A stretch of DNA of 40,394 nt from Candidatus Desulfolinea nitratireducens (GTDB taxonomy: Bacteria; Chloroflexota; Anaerolineae; Anaerolineales; Villigracilaceae). Where the stretch lies: the NCBI GenBank assembly GCA_014382535.1, contig JACNJN010000028.1, positions 1-40,394 of the forward strand, written 5' to 3'. Both the position numbers and the translations under genes were made by a program. The notes under the pieces are model-generated. The model ran no database searches. It was not told the DNA's origin and was given only the letters and a program-made list of their open reading frames with translations. Below are positions 30,278 to 39,334 of the stretch, in pieces (positions within the stretch are counted from its first letter, which is position 1; each line of letters opens with the position of its first letter).

Positions 30278-31963
30278 ATGACATTATCTTGTGAACAACT
30301 GCAAGACCGTTTGCTGGCTTTGCACCGCGCCAATTTGGATTTGATTAAAGATGTTTCGCTGGATACCTTGCTCAAGCGAATTGCTATTGTCGCAAGAGAA
30401 CAGGCAGAAGCGAAATATGCTGCGTTAGCAATTTTGGATGATCAGGGGAATTTATTAAAATTCGTTTCAGATGGACTTGACGAAGGCATCATTAAGAAAA
30501 TACCACATGAGCCAAAAGGCTTAGGGCTGTTGGGCATATTAAGGGATACCGAAGAGCCGATCCGTCTGCCAGTTTTGGGTGATGATCCACGCAGTGTCGG
30601 CTTCCCTGAAAACCATCCACCGATGGACTCTTTTTTGGGCGTACCCATCCTTGCCGCGAAACATCAACTCGGGCAGATCTACCTGACAAATAAAATCGGC
30701 GCCAATGAATTCAGCGTAGAAGATGAACAGATTGTTCAAATGTTGGCAGGATATGCCGCCGCAGCGATCCAGAATGCACGTCTTTATGATAATTTGCGTG
30801 AGCGCGATATTACCCTCACCCAGCGCAGTGAAGATTTAACCTTGTTAAACGATGTCGCATCCGCGTTGGTACCCACTTTGGGGCTGGATGAGATCGTTAA
30901 TAAAACGCTTGCATTGGTGATGGATTATTTGAATGTGGAAGCAGGAGAAATATTTCTTTTAGATGAAGAAACCGAAACCCTGCGACTTATTCTCCATCGT
31001 GGAGAAGCGGCTAAAGCCTTCTGGACACAGAGCCGTTTTAAACTGGGGGAAGGATTTGTAGGCATTGTAGCAGCAGAAAACAGAACACTGGTCAGTGAAG
31101 ATCTTTCCAAGGATATGCGATACCTTCGGTCAGCCGTGGTGGAGGCGGGCTTCCGTCAATTTGCCTGTCTGCCGCTCACCTCTGGTGAAAAGATGATCGG
31201 CGTTCTCGGCATCGCCAAACGAGGCGATGAGGCTATTGATGATCGCAGCATCCAACTTTTGACAGCCGTCGGCAATTGGGCCGGACTTGCCATTGATAAT
31301 TCCCGCATGCATAGTAATGCCCGCCGTTTGGCAGTGCTCGAAGAACGTGAACGGATCGGTATGGATATGCATGATGGAGTAATCCAATCGATTTTTGGTG
31401 TAGGCTTATCGCTGGAGAATATTATTCACCTGGTAGACGAAAATCCTGTCCAGGCAAAGGAAGGTATTAAACAAGCCACTGAAGGGTTAAATAAAGCCAT
31501 TCGTGATTTACGTACCTATATTCTCGATCTTCGCCCTCGTCAATTGGGAGAAGAGAATCTCCTGGTTGGCCTTCGCCGCCTATTGACAGAATACCGGGTC
31601 AATACCCTCTCAGAAGCGATGCTGACCGGTAAGGAAAAAGATGTTGCAAACATCCAGCATAATGATGCCCTGGCTCTTTTCCATATTTGCCAGGAAGCGC
31701 TTGCCAATACCGCCAAGCACGCACAGGCCAAGCGTGTCAGCGTTAATCTTTGGACAACACCAGAGCGAGTCCTGATGGAAATCGAAGATAATGGCAAGGG
31801 ATTTGATATTGATAAAATGAGTATGACCCTCGGGCATGGCCTCTCCAATATCCATACCCGTGCTCGGAATGTGAACGGCGATGTCGAAATTACTTCTGCT
31901 CCAGGCGAAGGCACGACCATCCTGGCATGGCTGCCTCTTGAAAAAAAGAAGCAAAAGCGATGA
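30278..31963 (+). CDS. GAF-GAF sensor histidine kinase, NarL type
   Basis: A 561-residue soluble kinase with no membrane segment. Domains in order: GAF (about 25-170), GAF (about 195-345), HisKA_3 dimerisation domain with the phospho-acceptor H365 in ERERIGMDMHDGVIQ, and a HATPase_c domain (HICQEALANTAKHAQA, DNGKGFD, GHGLSNIHTRA). ATG 30278 with GAGGAG fits better than the in-frame TTG at 30266. Such kinases normally phosphorylate a LuxR-type response regulator encoded next to them, but none follows here. The GAF domains suggest a small cytoplasmic ligand or redox signal. Confidence 0.92.
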   Translation: MTLSCEQLQDRLLALHRANLDLIKDVSLDTLLKRIAIVAREQAEAKYAALAILDDQGNLLKFVSDGLDEGIIKKIPHEPKGLGLLGILRDTEEPIRLPVLGDDPRSVGFPENHPPMDSFLGVPILAAKHQLGQIYLTNKIGANEFSVEDEQIVQMLAGYAAAAIQNARLYDNLRERDITLTQRSEDLTLLNDVASALVPTLGLDEIVNKTLALVMDYLNVEAGEIFLLDEETETLRLILHRGEAAKAFWTQSRFKLGEGFVGIVAAENRTLVSEDLSKDMRYLRSAVVEAGFRQFACLPLTSGEKMIGVLGIAKRGDEAIDDRSIQLLTAVGNWAGLAIDNSRMHSNARRLAVLEERERIGMDMHDGVIQSIFGVGLSLENIIHLVDENPVQAKEGIKQATEGLNKAIRDLRTYILDLRPRQLGEENLLVGLRRLLTEYRVNTLSEAMLTGKEKDVANIQHNDALALFHICQEALANTAKHAQAKRVSVNLWTTPERVLMEIEDNGKGFDIDKMSMTLGHGLSNIHTRARNVNGDVEITSAPGEGTTILAWLPLEKKKQKR

Positions 31964-32076
31964 CGAAGATGCTCTCTGGAAAACGAATCCCTGAATTCAG
32001 TGTTTCACAACAAGTCCAAAATTATTTTACGAATTACAATTATTTAAGGTTCCTCAAACCCCCTGAACACCCATGA
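31960..32076 (+). CDS. Possible 38-codon ORF overlapping the kinase stop
   Basis: The kinase stop overlaps an ATG as ATGA, a typical coupling for a response regulator, and the frame begins MTKMLSGKRIPEF before ending at TGA 32074-32076. The product does not resemble a receiver domain. It may be a chance frame or the remnant of a deleted regulator. The rest of 31964-32438 is AT-rich leader DNA with one palindrome and the dnaA promoter. Confidence 0.2.
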   Translation: MTKMLSGKRIPEFSVSQQVQNYFTNYNYLRFLKPPEHP

Positions 32077-32082
32077 CAATTA

Positions 32083-32102
32083 ACCCCCCATATATGGGGG
32101 GT
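32083..32102. promoter_or_regulatory. 20-bp palindrome ACCCCCCATATATGGGGGGT
   Basis: A perfect palindrome with G/C runs of six around ATATAT, located between the kinase gene and dnaA. It has no T tail, so a protein-binding site is more likely than a terminator. Single copy in this window. Confidence 0.5.
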
Positions 32103-32262
32103 GTCCAAATGGTTGAGTCAGCTTAGTGGATGAAACAAATATTCTATTAAAAAATGCGGATGGTTTATTTCCCTTTAGAGATTTTTAAGGTTGGGTAACC
32201 TTAAAGTATCAGAAGTTTTTAAGATATCGTAGGTTTGACGTGTAGAAAAAAAGGATATTTTT

Positions 32263-32271
32263 TGCTACAAT
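32263..32271 (+). promoter_or_regulatory. Extended -10 promoter of dnaA
   Basis: TGCTACAAT is an extended -10 element about 170 bases before the dnaA start. The nearest TTGACG lies too far upstream for a standard -35. It predicts a leader of about 160 bases. Confidence 0.4.
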
Positions 32272-32438
32272 CAGGGCGGTTCAAAAAGGACTTCTGTAAT
32301 GCAAAAAGCGAAATCCTTCTCCAATTAAAAGTTAAATAAGTAAACAACAAAATAATATTTTTTACCCCCCAACCTTCATTCAGGGGACTTGTTTTATATA
32401 CCCTCCTTTCCCAGGGGCGTAAATAGTGGAGAATGTGC

Positions 32439-33785
32439 ATGGATGCAAATATAGCCTGGCAAACAGTACTTGGTCAACTACAAATGGAAATGCCGAGAGC
32501 TTCGTATGATACCTGGGTGCGTGATACCCGCCCCATGAGTTACGTAGACGGTCACTTTACCGTTGGCGTACAAAATGCCTATGCTCGTGACTGGCTTGAA
32601 AGCCGTCTTGCAAGCACCGTTAGCCGCCTCCTTGTCGGTGTCATGAACCGTACGGTGGATGTGGACTTTGTTGTCTCCCAGATTGAAAAAATGGAGACAG
32701 TAGAGAATGAGCAAGAATTTGTAGAAGAAGAAAGCGAAACGCCCGCCCTTCAACCTGCTCATTCCAGCCTAAACCCCCGTTACACATTCGATAACTTCGT
32801 CGTTGGGGCGGGAAACCGCCTTGCCCACGCAGCCTGTCAGGCTGTTGCTGAAAAACCAGCCCGCGCTTACAATCCTCTCTTCCTTTACGGAGGGGTTGGG
32901 CTGGGCAAAACCCATCTTCTCCACGCCATAGGCAATGCCTGTGTTTCCCGTGGGTTGAATATCCTCTATGTTTCATCCGAAGAATTCACGAACGACCTGA
33001 TCAACGCCATCCGCACGCAAACCACTCCCGCCTTCCGGGATAAGTATCGCACCGCCGATGTCCTCCTCGTGGATGATATCCAATTCATCGCTGGAAAAGA
33101 ATCAACCCAGGAAGAGTTTTTTCATACCTTCAACACCCTGCATGGACAAGACAAGCAGATCATTGTCTCCTCTGACCGTCTTCCAAAATCAATGGGCACT
33201 CTCGAGGAACGTCTTCGCTCCCGGTTTGAGTGGGGACTTACCGCTGATATTCAACCCCCCGATCTTGAAACCCGCCAGGCGATCCTGCGTTATAAGGCAG
33301 AGCGTTCCGGGCATCACGTTCCCGACGAAATATTGGAGGTGATTGCCCAGCGCATTCAATCCAATATTCGCGAATTGGAAGGCGCCTTTAATCGCGTCGT
33401 CGCCTTTGCAGAATTGAGCGGTACATCGGTCACCCCTGAATTGGCAGAGATTGCGTTGGCAGATCTCCTTCCCATTTCATCCGAGATCCAACCCCAGCGT
33501 GTTGTGGATTTGGTTGCGGCATCCTTCAATCTTACGACTGAGCGTTTGATCAGCCGGGATCGCTCAAGGGCGGTCGCCTTGCCGAGGCAGATCGCCATGT
33601 ATCTGCTGCGTCGGGAGGCCGACATCTCACTGCCCCAGATCGGTAAAATATTGGGAGGGCGTGATCATACGACAGTTATCTATGCCATTGATAAAATCAC
33701 AGATTTGCTGGAAAGTGACGAAAATCTCCGTCGACAGGTTGTTCAAATCAGGCAGAAACTGCATAGCCAATCTACTGCAATATAA
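32439..33785 (+). CDS. dnaA: Chromosomal replication initiator protein DnaA
   Basis: A 448-residue AAA+ initiator. Domain I starts MDANIAWQTVLGQLQMEMPRASYDTW. After a short linker come Walker A GGVGLGKTHLLHAIGN, Walker B LLVDDIQFIAGKE, the SDRLPK and RLRSRFEWGL motifs, and the DNA-binding domain IV (RDRSRAVALPRQIAMYLLRR, then GGRDHTTVIYAIDKI). I start at ATG 32439, 7 bases after GGAG; the ATG at 32433 would be too close. The usual partners dnaN and recF are absent, and I see no DnaA boxes in the flanking gaps, so oriC may lie elsewhere. Confidence 0.96.
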   Translation: MDANIAWQTVLGQLQMEMPRASYDTWVRDTRPMSYVDGHFTVGVQNAYARDWLESRLASTVSRLLVGVMNRTVDVDFVVSQIEKMETVENEQEFVEEESETPALQPAHSSLNPRYTFDNFVVGAGNRLAHAACQAVAEKPARAYNPLFLYGGVGLGKTHLLHAIGNACVSRGLNILYVSSEEFTNDLINAIRTQTTPAFRDKYRTADVLLVDDIQFIAGKESTQEEFFHTFNTLHGQDKQIIVSSDRLPKSMGTLEERLRSRFEWGLTADIQPPDLETRQAILRYKAERSGHHVPDEILEVIAQRIQSNIRELEGAFNRVVAFAELSGTSVTPELAEIALADLLPISSEIQPQRVVDLVAASFNLTTERLISRDRSRAVALPRQIAMYLLRREADISLPQIGKILGGRDHTTVIYAIDKITDLLESDENLRRQVVQIRQKLHSQSTAI

Positions 33786-33790
33786 TAAAA

Positions 33791-33830
33791 ACAAGGGTTC
33801 TGGTGATATCACCAGAACCCTTGTTCTTTT
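33791..33830 (+). terminator. dnaA terminator, perfect 34-bp palindrome
   Basis: ACAAGGGTTCTGGTGAT and ATCACCAGAACCCTTGT (33791-33824) form a perfect 17-bp inverted repeat without spacer, followed by TCTTTT and preceded by AAAA. It starts 5 bases after the dnaA stop. Confidence 0.85.
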
Positions 33831-33832
33831 AT

Positions 33833-33942
33833 AGGACTTACGCATTTTAATAGACTTTGTCCCAATGCCCTGCGTTCGGGTACTATAGACTGACAGCAAT
33901 GCTCTGCGTTGCTGCTAGAAAAAAGTATTTTGCGTAAGTCTT
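33833..33942. mobile_element. MITE-like element, copy 3 (one inner arm inverted)
   Basis: 110 bases bounded by AGGACTTACGCA and TGCGTAAGTCTT, placed directly behind the dnaA terminator. In copies 1 and 2 the inner arms are inverted to each other. Here the right arm reads CAATGCTCTGCGTTG, the same orientation as the left arm (CAATGCCCTGCGTTC), so the internal hairpin is lost. Confidence 0.8.
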
Positions 33943-33979
33943 ATTTGAATAAATATCACCCAGTCAGCCAGTAAAACTA

Positions 33980-33988
33980 TGGTATACT
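33980..33988 (+). promoter_or_regulatory. Extended -10 promoter of rpsB
   Basis: TGGTATACT is an extended -10 element ~140 bases before the rpsB start. The leader contains a CCGCC/GGCGG hairpin (34000-34012) and a purine-rich stretch before AGGAG at 34111. Regulation of rpsB through its leader is known in other bacteria but cannot be shown here. Confidence 0.45.
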
Positions 33989-34124
33989 AATCGCCGCTCC
34001 CGCCGTGGGCGGAGAGCATATCACACACGTCTCTGGACTTGCCTTGCGTGCCGCGGATCGAAAAGAACGCGGTCAGGGTGAGGGTGAAGGAGACGGAGGA
34101 AAAACGCAAAAGGAGTATTCTCTA

Positions 34125-35507
34125 ATGGCAGTTATCTCTATGAAAGCCTTGCTTGAAAGCGGCGTCCACTTCGGGCACCGTACCAATCGTTGGCATCCGA
34201 AGATGAAACCCTATATCTTCACCGAGCGCAACGGCATCCACATTATTGATCTGCAGCAAACTGTAAAATCCATCCACGAAGTTTATGGCATCGTTAGTAA
34301 AGCTATTGCAAATGGCGGTGAAATTCTCTTTGTCGGCACCAAACGTCAGGCCCAGCAAACCGTTGCCGATGAGGCTTCCCGCTGTGGCATGCCGTACGTC
34401 AACGAACGCTGGCTGGGTGGTTCGCTCACCAACTGGCCGACCATTTACCTGCGCATCCAGGAATTGGAACGATTGGAAACCATGCAGGCAAGCGGAGAAG
34501 TTGAGTTATTATCTAAAAAAGAGGGCTTGATGATCCAGCGTCAGATCGACAGACTACATCATCGCCTTTCTGGTTTGTTGACGATGAAAAAAGTACCCCA
34601 ATTACTCTTTGTTGTAGATATTGGACGTGAACAAGCCGCAATCCACGAAGCAAACTTGCTTAAAATTCCTGTCATTGCGATGGCAGATACGAACTATGAC
34701 CCTCGCTATATTGACTATGTGATCCCCTCGAATGACGATGCCATTCGCGCCATCAAATTGATCGTTGGCACAATGGCAAATGCTGTCCTCGAAGGAAAAT
34801 CTGCCCGCCAGGAAGAGGAGGCAGAAGCCCAGGCTGCTGCTGAAGCCATGCCTGACAAGGGAAAGGGATCGCAGCGTAAGGAAGTTGCCCCTGTTGCGGA
34901 TGCTTCTGACCTGAGCGACGAGGAATTACTCGGTGCAGCGACCCTTGAGAAAATGAGTGCAGAGCGTGAAGCTGCTGAAGCCAAGGAAGAAAAAGCTGCT
35001 GAAGCCAAAGAAGAGGAAAAAGCTACTCCTGCGGCTGAAGAAGCCAAGGAAGAGAAAAAGGCCGCTCCTAAAGCTGAGGCCGCCAAGGTAGAGGAAGAAG
35101 CTGCTCCTAAAGCTGATGCCGCCAAGGAAGAGGTAAAAGCTGCTCCCGAGACTGAAGAAGCCAAGGATGAGGAAAAGGCTGCTCCCAAGGCCAAGAAAGC
35201 ACCAGCAAAGAAAAAAGCTGCGGCAGAGGCTGAGGACGCCAAGGAAGAGAAAAAGGCTGCTCCCAAGGCCAAGAAAGCACCAGCAAAGAAAAAAGCTGCG
35301 GCAGAGGCTGAGGACGCCAAGGAAGAGAAAAAGGCTGCTCCCAAGGCCAAGAAAGCACCAGCAAAGAAAAAAGCTGCGGCAGAGGCTGAGGACGCCAAGG
35401 AAGAGGAAAAGGCTGCTCCCAAGGCCAAGAAAGCACCAGCAAAGAAAAAAGCTGCTCCTAAAGCCAAAGCCGCAACCAAGAAAGACGAAGAAGAAAAAGC
35501 AGAATAA
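34125..35507 (+). CDS. rpsB: Ribosomal protein S2 with a long repetitive Lys/Ala/Glu tail
   Basis: A 460-residue form of S2, about twice the usual 230-260. Residues 1-~226 are a normal S2 ([53 protein letters not shown]). The rest is a low-complexity tail rich in Ala, Lys and Glu, ending with nearly identical 26-residue units ([20 protein letters not shown]...) like histone-H1-type tails. I start at ATG 34125, 9 bases after AGGAG; the longer frame from 34005 would read the leader. S2 is needed on the small ribosomal subunit. The tail may bind RNA or other ribosomal parts. tsf follows after 26 bases. Confidence 0.94.
   Translation: MAVISMKALLESGVHFGHRTNRWHPKMKPYIFTERNGIHIIDLQQTVKSIHEVYGIVSKAIANGGEILFVGTKRQAQQTVADEASRCGMPYVNERWLGGSLTNWPTIYLRIQELERLETMQASGEVELLSKKEGLMIQRQIDRLHHRLSGLLTMKKVPQLLFVVDIGREQAAIHEANLLKIPVIAMADTNYDPRYIDYVIPSNDDAIRAIKLIVGTMANAVLEGKSARQEEEAEAQAAAEAMPDKGKGSQRKEVAPVADASDLSDEELLGAATLEKMSAEREAAEAKEEKAAEAKEEEKATPAAEEAKEEKKAAPKAEAAKVEEEAAPKADAAKEEVKAAPETEEAKDEEKAAPKAKKAPAKKKAAAEAEDAKEEKKAAPKAKKAPAKKKAAAEAEDAKEEKKAAPKAKKAPAKKKAAAEAEDAKEEEKAAPKAKKAPAKKKAAPKAKAATKKDEEEKAE
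35181..35456 (+). repeat. 78-bp tandem repeat in the rpsB tail
   Basis: Units begin at 35181, 35259, 35337 and 35415, exactly 78 bases apart and nearly identical in DNA. The last is partial. The period is 26 codons, so changes in copy number keep the frame. High identity points to recent expansion. Confidence 0.92.
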
Positions 35508-35533
35508 TTCCTGCTAATTAAAAAAGAGGACCT

Positions 35534-36139
35534 ATGGAAATCACAACTGAAATGATCCGGGAGCTGCGCGCCACAACCGGCGTTGGAATTCTCGAATGTC
35601 GAAAAGCGCTGCAAGAGGCCGACGGCGACTATAAAAAAGCGATTGATTTTTTGCGTGAAAAAGGAATGGCGAAAGCTGCCAAACGTGCTGACCGTGATGC
35701 CTCTGATGGCGTTGTTGAATTGTATTCCCATGGTGATGGGCGTGTCGGTGTGATGCTTGAGATCAACTGCGAAACCGATTTTGTTGCCCGTGGCGAAACT
35801 TTCCGCAACCTGGCCCATGAAATAGCTTTGCAAATTGCAGCTGCCTCCCCGCTCTTCGTTACAGAAGATGATGTTCCTGCTGATGTTCTTGAGCACGAGG
35901 CTGATATTGCCCGCAAACGCTCATTGGAAGAGGGTAAGCCTGAAAATATCATCGACAAAATTGTTGAAGGAAGATTAAAAAAGTATAAAGAAGAAGTTTG
36001 CCTGATGCAGCAAAAATATATTCGTGACGACAACCTGACCATTAAAGATCTTGTGATGGAAAATGTCGGCTCCCTTGGCGAAAATATTGTCATTCGGCGC
36101 TTTCAGCGCTGGGAGTTGGGTGAGCACCTCGCCGACTAA
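35534..36139 (+). CDS. tsf: Elongation factor Ts
   Basis: A 201-residue nucleotide exchange factor for EF-Tu. It has the N-terminal UBA-like domain (MIRELRATTGVGILECRKAL), the EF-Tu-contacting TDFVAR motif in NCETDFVARGETF, and a C-terminal KDLVMENVGSLGENIVIRRF. The length is that of the short, single-core form of EF-Ts. AAAGAGG precedes the ATG. It lies 26 bases after rpsB and is closed by a terminator. Confidence 0.95.
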   Translation: MEITTEMIRELRATTGVGILECRKALQEADGDYKKAIDFLREKGMAKAAKRADRDASDGVVELYSHGDGRVGVMLEINCETDFVARGETFRNLAHEIALQIAAASPLFVTEDDVPADVLEHEADIARKRSLEEGKPENIIDKIVEGRLKKYKEEVCLMQQKYIRDDNLTIKDLVMENVGSLGENIVIRRFQRWELGEHLAD

Positions 36140-36143
36140 ATTT

Positions 36144-36175
36144 AAAAAGGTCAACCATTTGGTTGACCTTTTTTC
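36144..36175 (+). terminator. Terminator after tsf
   Basis: AAAAAGGTCAACCA and TGGTTGACCTTTTT form a perfect 14-bp stem with a 2-base TT loop and a T run. It separates rpsB-tsf from pyrH. Confidence 0.85.
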
Positions 36176-36178
36176 TAA

Positions 36179-36925
<747 letters not shown>

Positions 36926-36980
36926 TTTTTATGGGAAAGACTTATTTCACTGTAAAACAAGTTGTTTAATAAAGCATTCC

Positions 36981-37038
36981 CAGTCCCTGAGCGGAGCGAT
37001 GATCGAAGGGAAGAGCTCCGCTCAGGGACTGATTTTTT
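36981..37038 (+). terminator. Terminator-like repeat after pyrH
   Basis: CAGTCCCTGAGCGGAGC (36981-36997) and GCTCCGCTCAGGGACTG (37015-37031) form a perfect 17-bp stem with a 17-base loop and T6 after it. CCCTGAGCGGAGC with CGAAGGG in the loop looks like a dispersed repeat used as a terminator. Nothing else is evident in 36926-37206. Confidence 0.75.
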
Positions 37039-37206
37039 GTAAAAAACTACCTTTACGATGTACTATATTCCAAAGCTGAATAGGTTCGCAAAACAGCCTC
37101 TCAAATTCTCTAAAAAACTCTCGCGATTTCTGCGGGCGTGGTAAATTTCATCGTTTTAGGGTATCCTTATGGGTGGAAAATTCACTCTGAAAAATAGGAG
37201 GCCGCT

Positions 37207-37764
37207 GTGCTAAACGACATAAATGCAGACGCCAAAAAACGGATGCAGGGAGCCATTCAATCATTGGAAAGCGACTTATCTCGTATTCGCACAGGGAGAG
37301 CCTCTCCTGCGTTGGTTGAAAATCTTCACGTTGATTACTATGAGGTTCCCACCCCGCTACAGCAATTGGCCTCGATTAGCGTTCCCGAGCCACGCTCTCT
37401 TTTGATCAGACCCTTTGACCCCTCGACTCTAAAAGAAATTGAACGTGGAATCCTGGCCTCGGACCTCGGCCTGACTCCCAATAATGACGGGAAGGTCGTG
37501 CGCCTGAACCTGCCACCGTTAACAGAAGATCGTCGCAAAGACCTGGTAAAAGTCGTTAAAAGCCGTGCCGAAGATGCCAGAATTTCCATCCGCAATATTC
37601 GCCGCGATTTAATGCGCGATCTTCGTGATTTCGAAACTGAAAAGCTCATTTCAGAAGACGATCAGGAACAGGGAGAAAAAGATATCCAGAAAGAAACCGA
37701 TCACTTTATTGAAGAAGTTGACCGTCTGTGTGACTCCAAAGAATCTGAAGTTTTAGAAGTCTAA
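37207..37764 (+). CDS. frr: Ribosome recycling factor
   Basis: A 185-residue protein of normal length that frees ribosomes after termination together with EF-G. Motifs are RIRTGRASPALVENLHVDYY, PLQQLASISVPEPRSLLIRPFD, and the helical end RRDLMRDLRDFETEKLISEDDQ. It starts with GTG at 37207 behind a clear TAGGAGG. uppS follows after 7 bases. Confidence 0.95.
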   Translation: MLNDINADAKKRMQGAIQSLESDLSRIRTGRASPALVENLHVDYYEVPTPLQQLASISVPEPRSLLIRPFDPSTLKEIERGILASDLGLTPNNDGKVVRLNLPPLTEDRRKDLVKVVKSRAEDARISIRNIRRDLMRDLRDFETEKLISEDDQEQGEKDIQKETDHFIEEVDRLCDSKESEVLEV

Positions 37765-37771
37765 GAAAATT

Positions 37772-38503
37772 ATGGGCGAAAATCTTCAAGCACCGCCCGA
37801 AAAAATGCCCCGGCATGTTGCCATCATCATGGATGGTAACGGCCGTTGGGCATTGTCGCGTGGTTTGCCGCGTCTCGCTGGCCACCGCGCCGGTACAGAG
37901 AACCTGCGCCGGGTGATCCGCGCCAGTGTCGAATTTGGGGTGGAATATCTCACCATTTACGCTTTCTCCACAGAAAACTGGGGACGTCCTGCTGCAGAAG
38001 TAAAAGGGTTAATGTATATCTTTGAAGAGGTCATCGACCGCGAACTGGACGAGCTTCACCAGGAAGGCGTTCAGCTACGCCATATTGGGCGGCTCGAAAA
38101 ACTTTCACCAAAGCTGCGAAAAAAAGTATTGGCGGCAATCGATCTGACCAAAGATAATCAACGTTTGATCCTCAATATTGCCTTTAACTACGGCGGTCGG
38201 GATGAGATCGTTTACGCTGTACAAAATATGCTCCGAGATGGTATTTCTCCTGATGAAGTCAATATAGAGCTTGTCAGCCAATATCTTTTTACGGCTGGCA
38301 CCCCCGACCCGGATCTGGTCATTCGCACCTCGGGAGAATTGCGCACCAGTAATTTTTTGATCTGGCAAAGCGCCTACGCAGAATGGTATATCACCCCCAC
38401 CTTCTGGCCTGATTTTGACCAGGAAGAATTTGCAAAGGCATTGGAAACCTATACCCAACGCGACCGCCGCTTTGGAGGAGTCTCGGATGAGTTCTATGAG
38501 TAA
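37772..38503 (+). CDS. uppS: Undecaprenyl (polyprenyl) diphosphate synthase
   Basis: A 243-residue cis-prenyltransferase that elongates farnesyl diphosphate with isopentenyl diphosphate to the cell-wall lipid carrier. It has HVAIIMDGNGRWA with the catalytic Asp, GHRAG, YAFSTENWGRP, and the C-terminal PDLVIRTSGELRTSNFLIWQ with AEWYITPTFWPDF. It is 7 bases after frr and 3 before cdsA. Its substrate comes from the isoprenoid route whose upper part is encoded at 27.7-30.2 kb. Confidence 0.95.
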   Translation: MGENLQAPPEKMPRHVAIIMDGNGRWALSRGLPRLAGHRAGTENLRRVIRASVEFGVEYLTIYAFSTENWGRPAAEVKGLMYIFEEVIDRELDELHQEGVQLRHIGRLEKLSPKLRKKVLAAIDLTKDNQRLILNIAFNYGGRDEIVYAVQNMLRDGISPDEVNIELVSQYLFTAGTPDPDLVIRTSGELRTSNFLIWQSAYAEWYITPTFWPDFDQEEFAKALETYTQRDRRFGGVSDEFYE

Positions 38504-38506
38504 ACC

Positions 38507-39310
38507 ATGTTATTAAAACGTTTTATAACTGCCCTCGTTCTTGCTGCAATCGGACTCCCTGCATCAATATACGGGGGTATTTATTTTTGGCTGATGATGG
38601 CCTTCTTCCTGGTATATGCCTCGTGGGAATATGTAAATTTGATGCGCGGAGCACAACACCAGCCTTCAGCAGTCCTGACAGTTGGCGGTGTTTTCGGGAT
38701 TTTGATCGCACGGACGGTTTTTCCGGCCTATGAGAGCGCTGTCCTGACTTTCTTTGTTCTTCTTGCGATGGCCTATCATCTGTTCGCATTTGAGAGCGGA
38801 CGAGATCAGGCGGCAGGAGATTTTGCCATAACGGTAGCAGGTATGGTTTATCTGGGGTGGATCGGCTCGTATCTCGTCAAATTACGTGAGCTGCCTCAGG
38901 GGCTGTGGTGGTTTTTCCTCGTATTGCCTGCTGTCTGGTTCGCAGATTCAGGGGCTTATTTTATCGGGAAAAATTTTGGGAAACATAAGCTTAGCCCTCG
39001 TTTAAGTCCTAAAAAAACATGGGAAGGTTATTGGGGTGGTGTTCTTTTTGGTACCCTGAGCGGTGTTCTTTTTGCCTGGCTTTGGAGAGATAACCTGAAT
39101 ATCACTTTGCTTAATGGCGCCTTGATCGGCCTCGTGATGGCGCTATTTACCACACTTGGCGATCTGGGCGAAAGCATGATAAAAAGACAGGCTGGGATCA
39201 AAGATTCCAGCCATATTTTCCCCGGGCACGGCGGCGTTTTTGACCGCATTGATACCTGGCTGTGGGGATCCGCACTGGGCTACTACCTTATTATCTGGTT
39301 TTTTAGCTAA
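38507..39310 (+). CDS. cdsA: Phosphatidate cytidylyltransferase
   Basis: A 267-residue membrane enzyme making CDP-diacylglycerol from phosphatidate and CTP. About seven hydrophobic helices are visible. The family signature is split over LSPKKTWEGYWGG and GDLGESMIKRQAGIKDSSHI, followed by FPGHGGVFDRIDTW. It starts 3 bases after uppS and is followed by glpX after 24 bases. Confidence 0.94.
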   Translation: MLLKRFITALVLAAIGLPASIYGGIYFWLMMAFFLVYASWEYVNLMRGAQHQPSAVLTVGGVFGILIARTVFPAYESAVLTFFVLLAMAYHLFAFESGRDQAAGDFAITVAGMVYLGWIGSYLVKLRELPQGLWWFFLVLPAVWFADSGAYFIGKNFGKHKLSPRLSPKKTWEGYWGGVLFGTLSGVLFAWLWRDNLNITLLNGALIGLVMALFTTLGDLGESMIKRQAGIKDSSHIFPGHGGVFDRIDTWLWGSALGYYLIIWFFS

Positions 39311-39334
39311 AGAAGATTATTGGAGACGATATAA

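Noticed and set aside
30166-30375. N-terminal extension of HMG-CoA reductase
   Set aside because: The extra codons overlap the divergent kinase promoter and start, and do not resemble the family.
32120-32430. Replication origin upstream of dnaA
   Set aside because: The region is AT-rich, but no DnaA boxes or iterons could be found by eye.
34005-34124. 40-codon N-terminal extension of S2
   Set aside because: The S2 family starts at [13 protein letters not shown], and AGGAG is placed for ATG 34125.
34715-35896. 393-residue minus-strand frame opposite rpsB and tsf
   Set aside because: It is the antisense shadow of the repetitive Lys/Ala/Glu tail of S2 and of tsf, with low-complexity sequence and no ribosome site.
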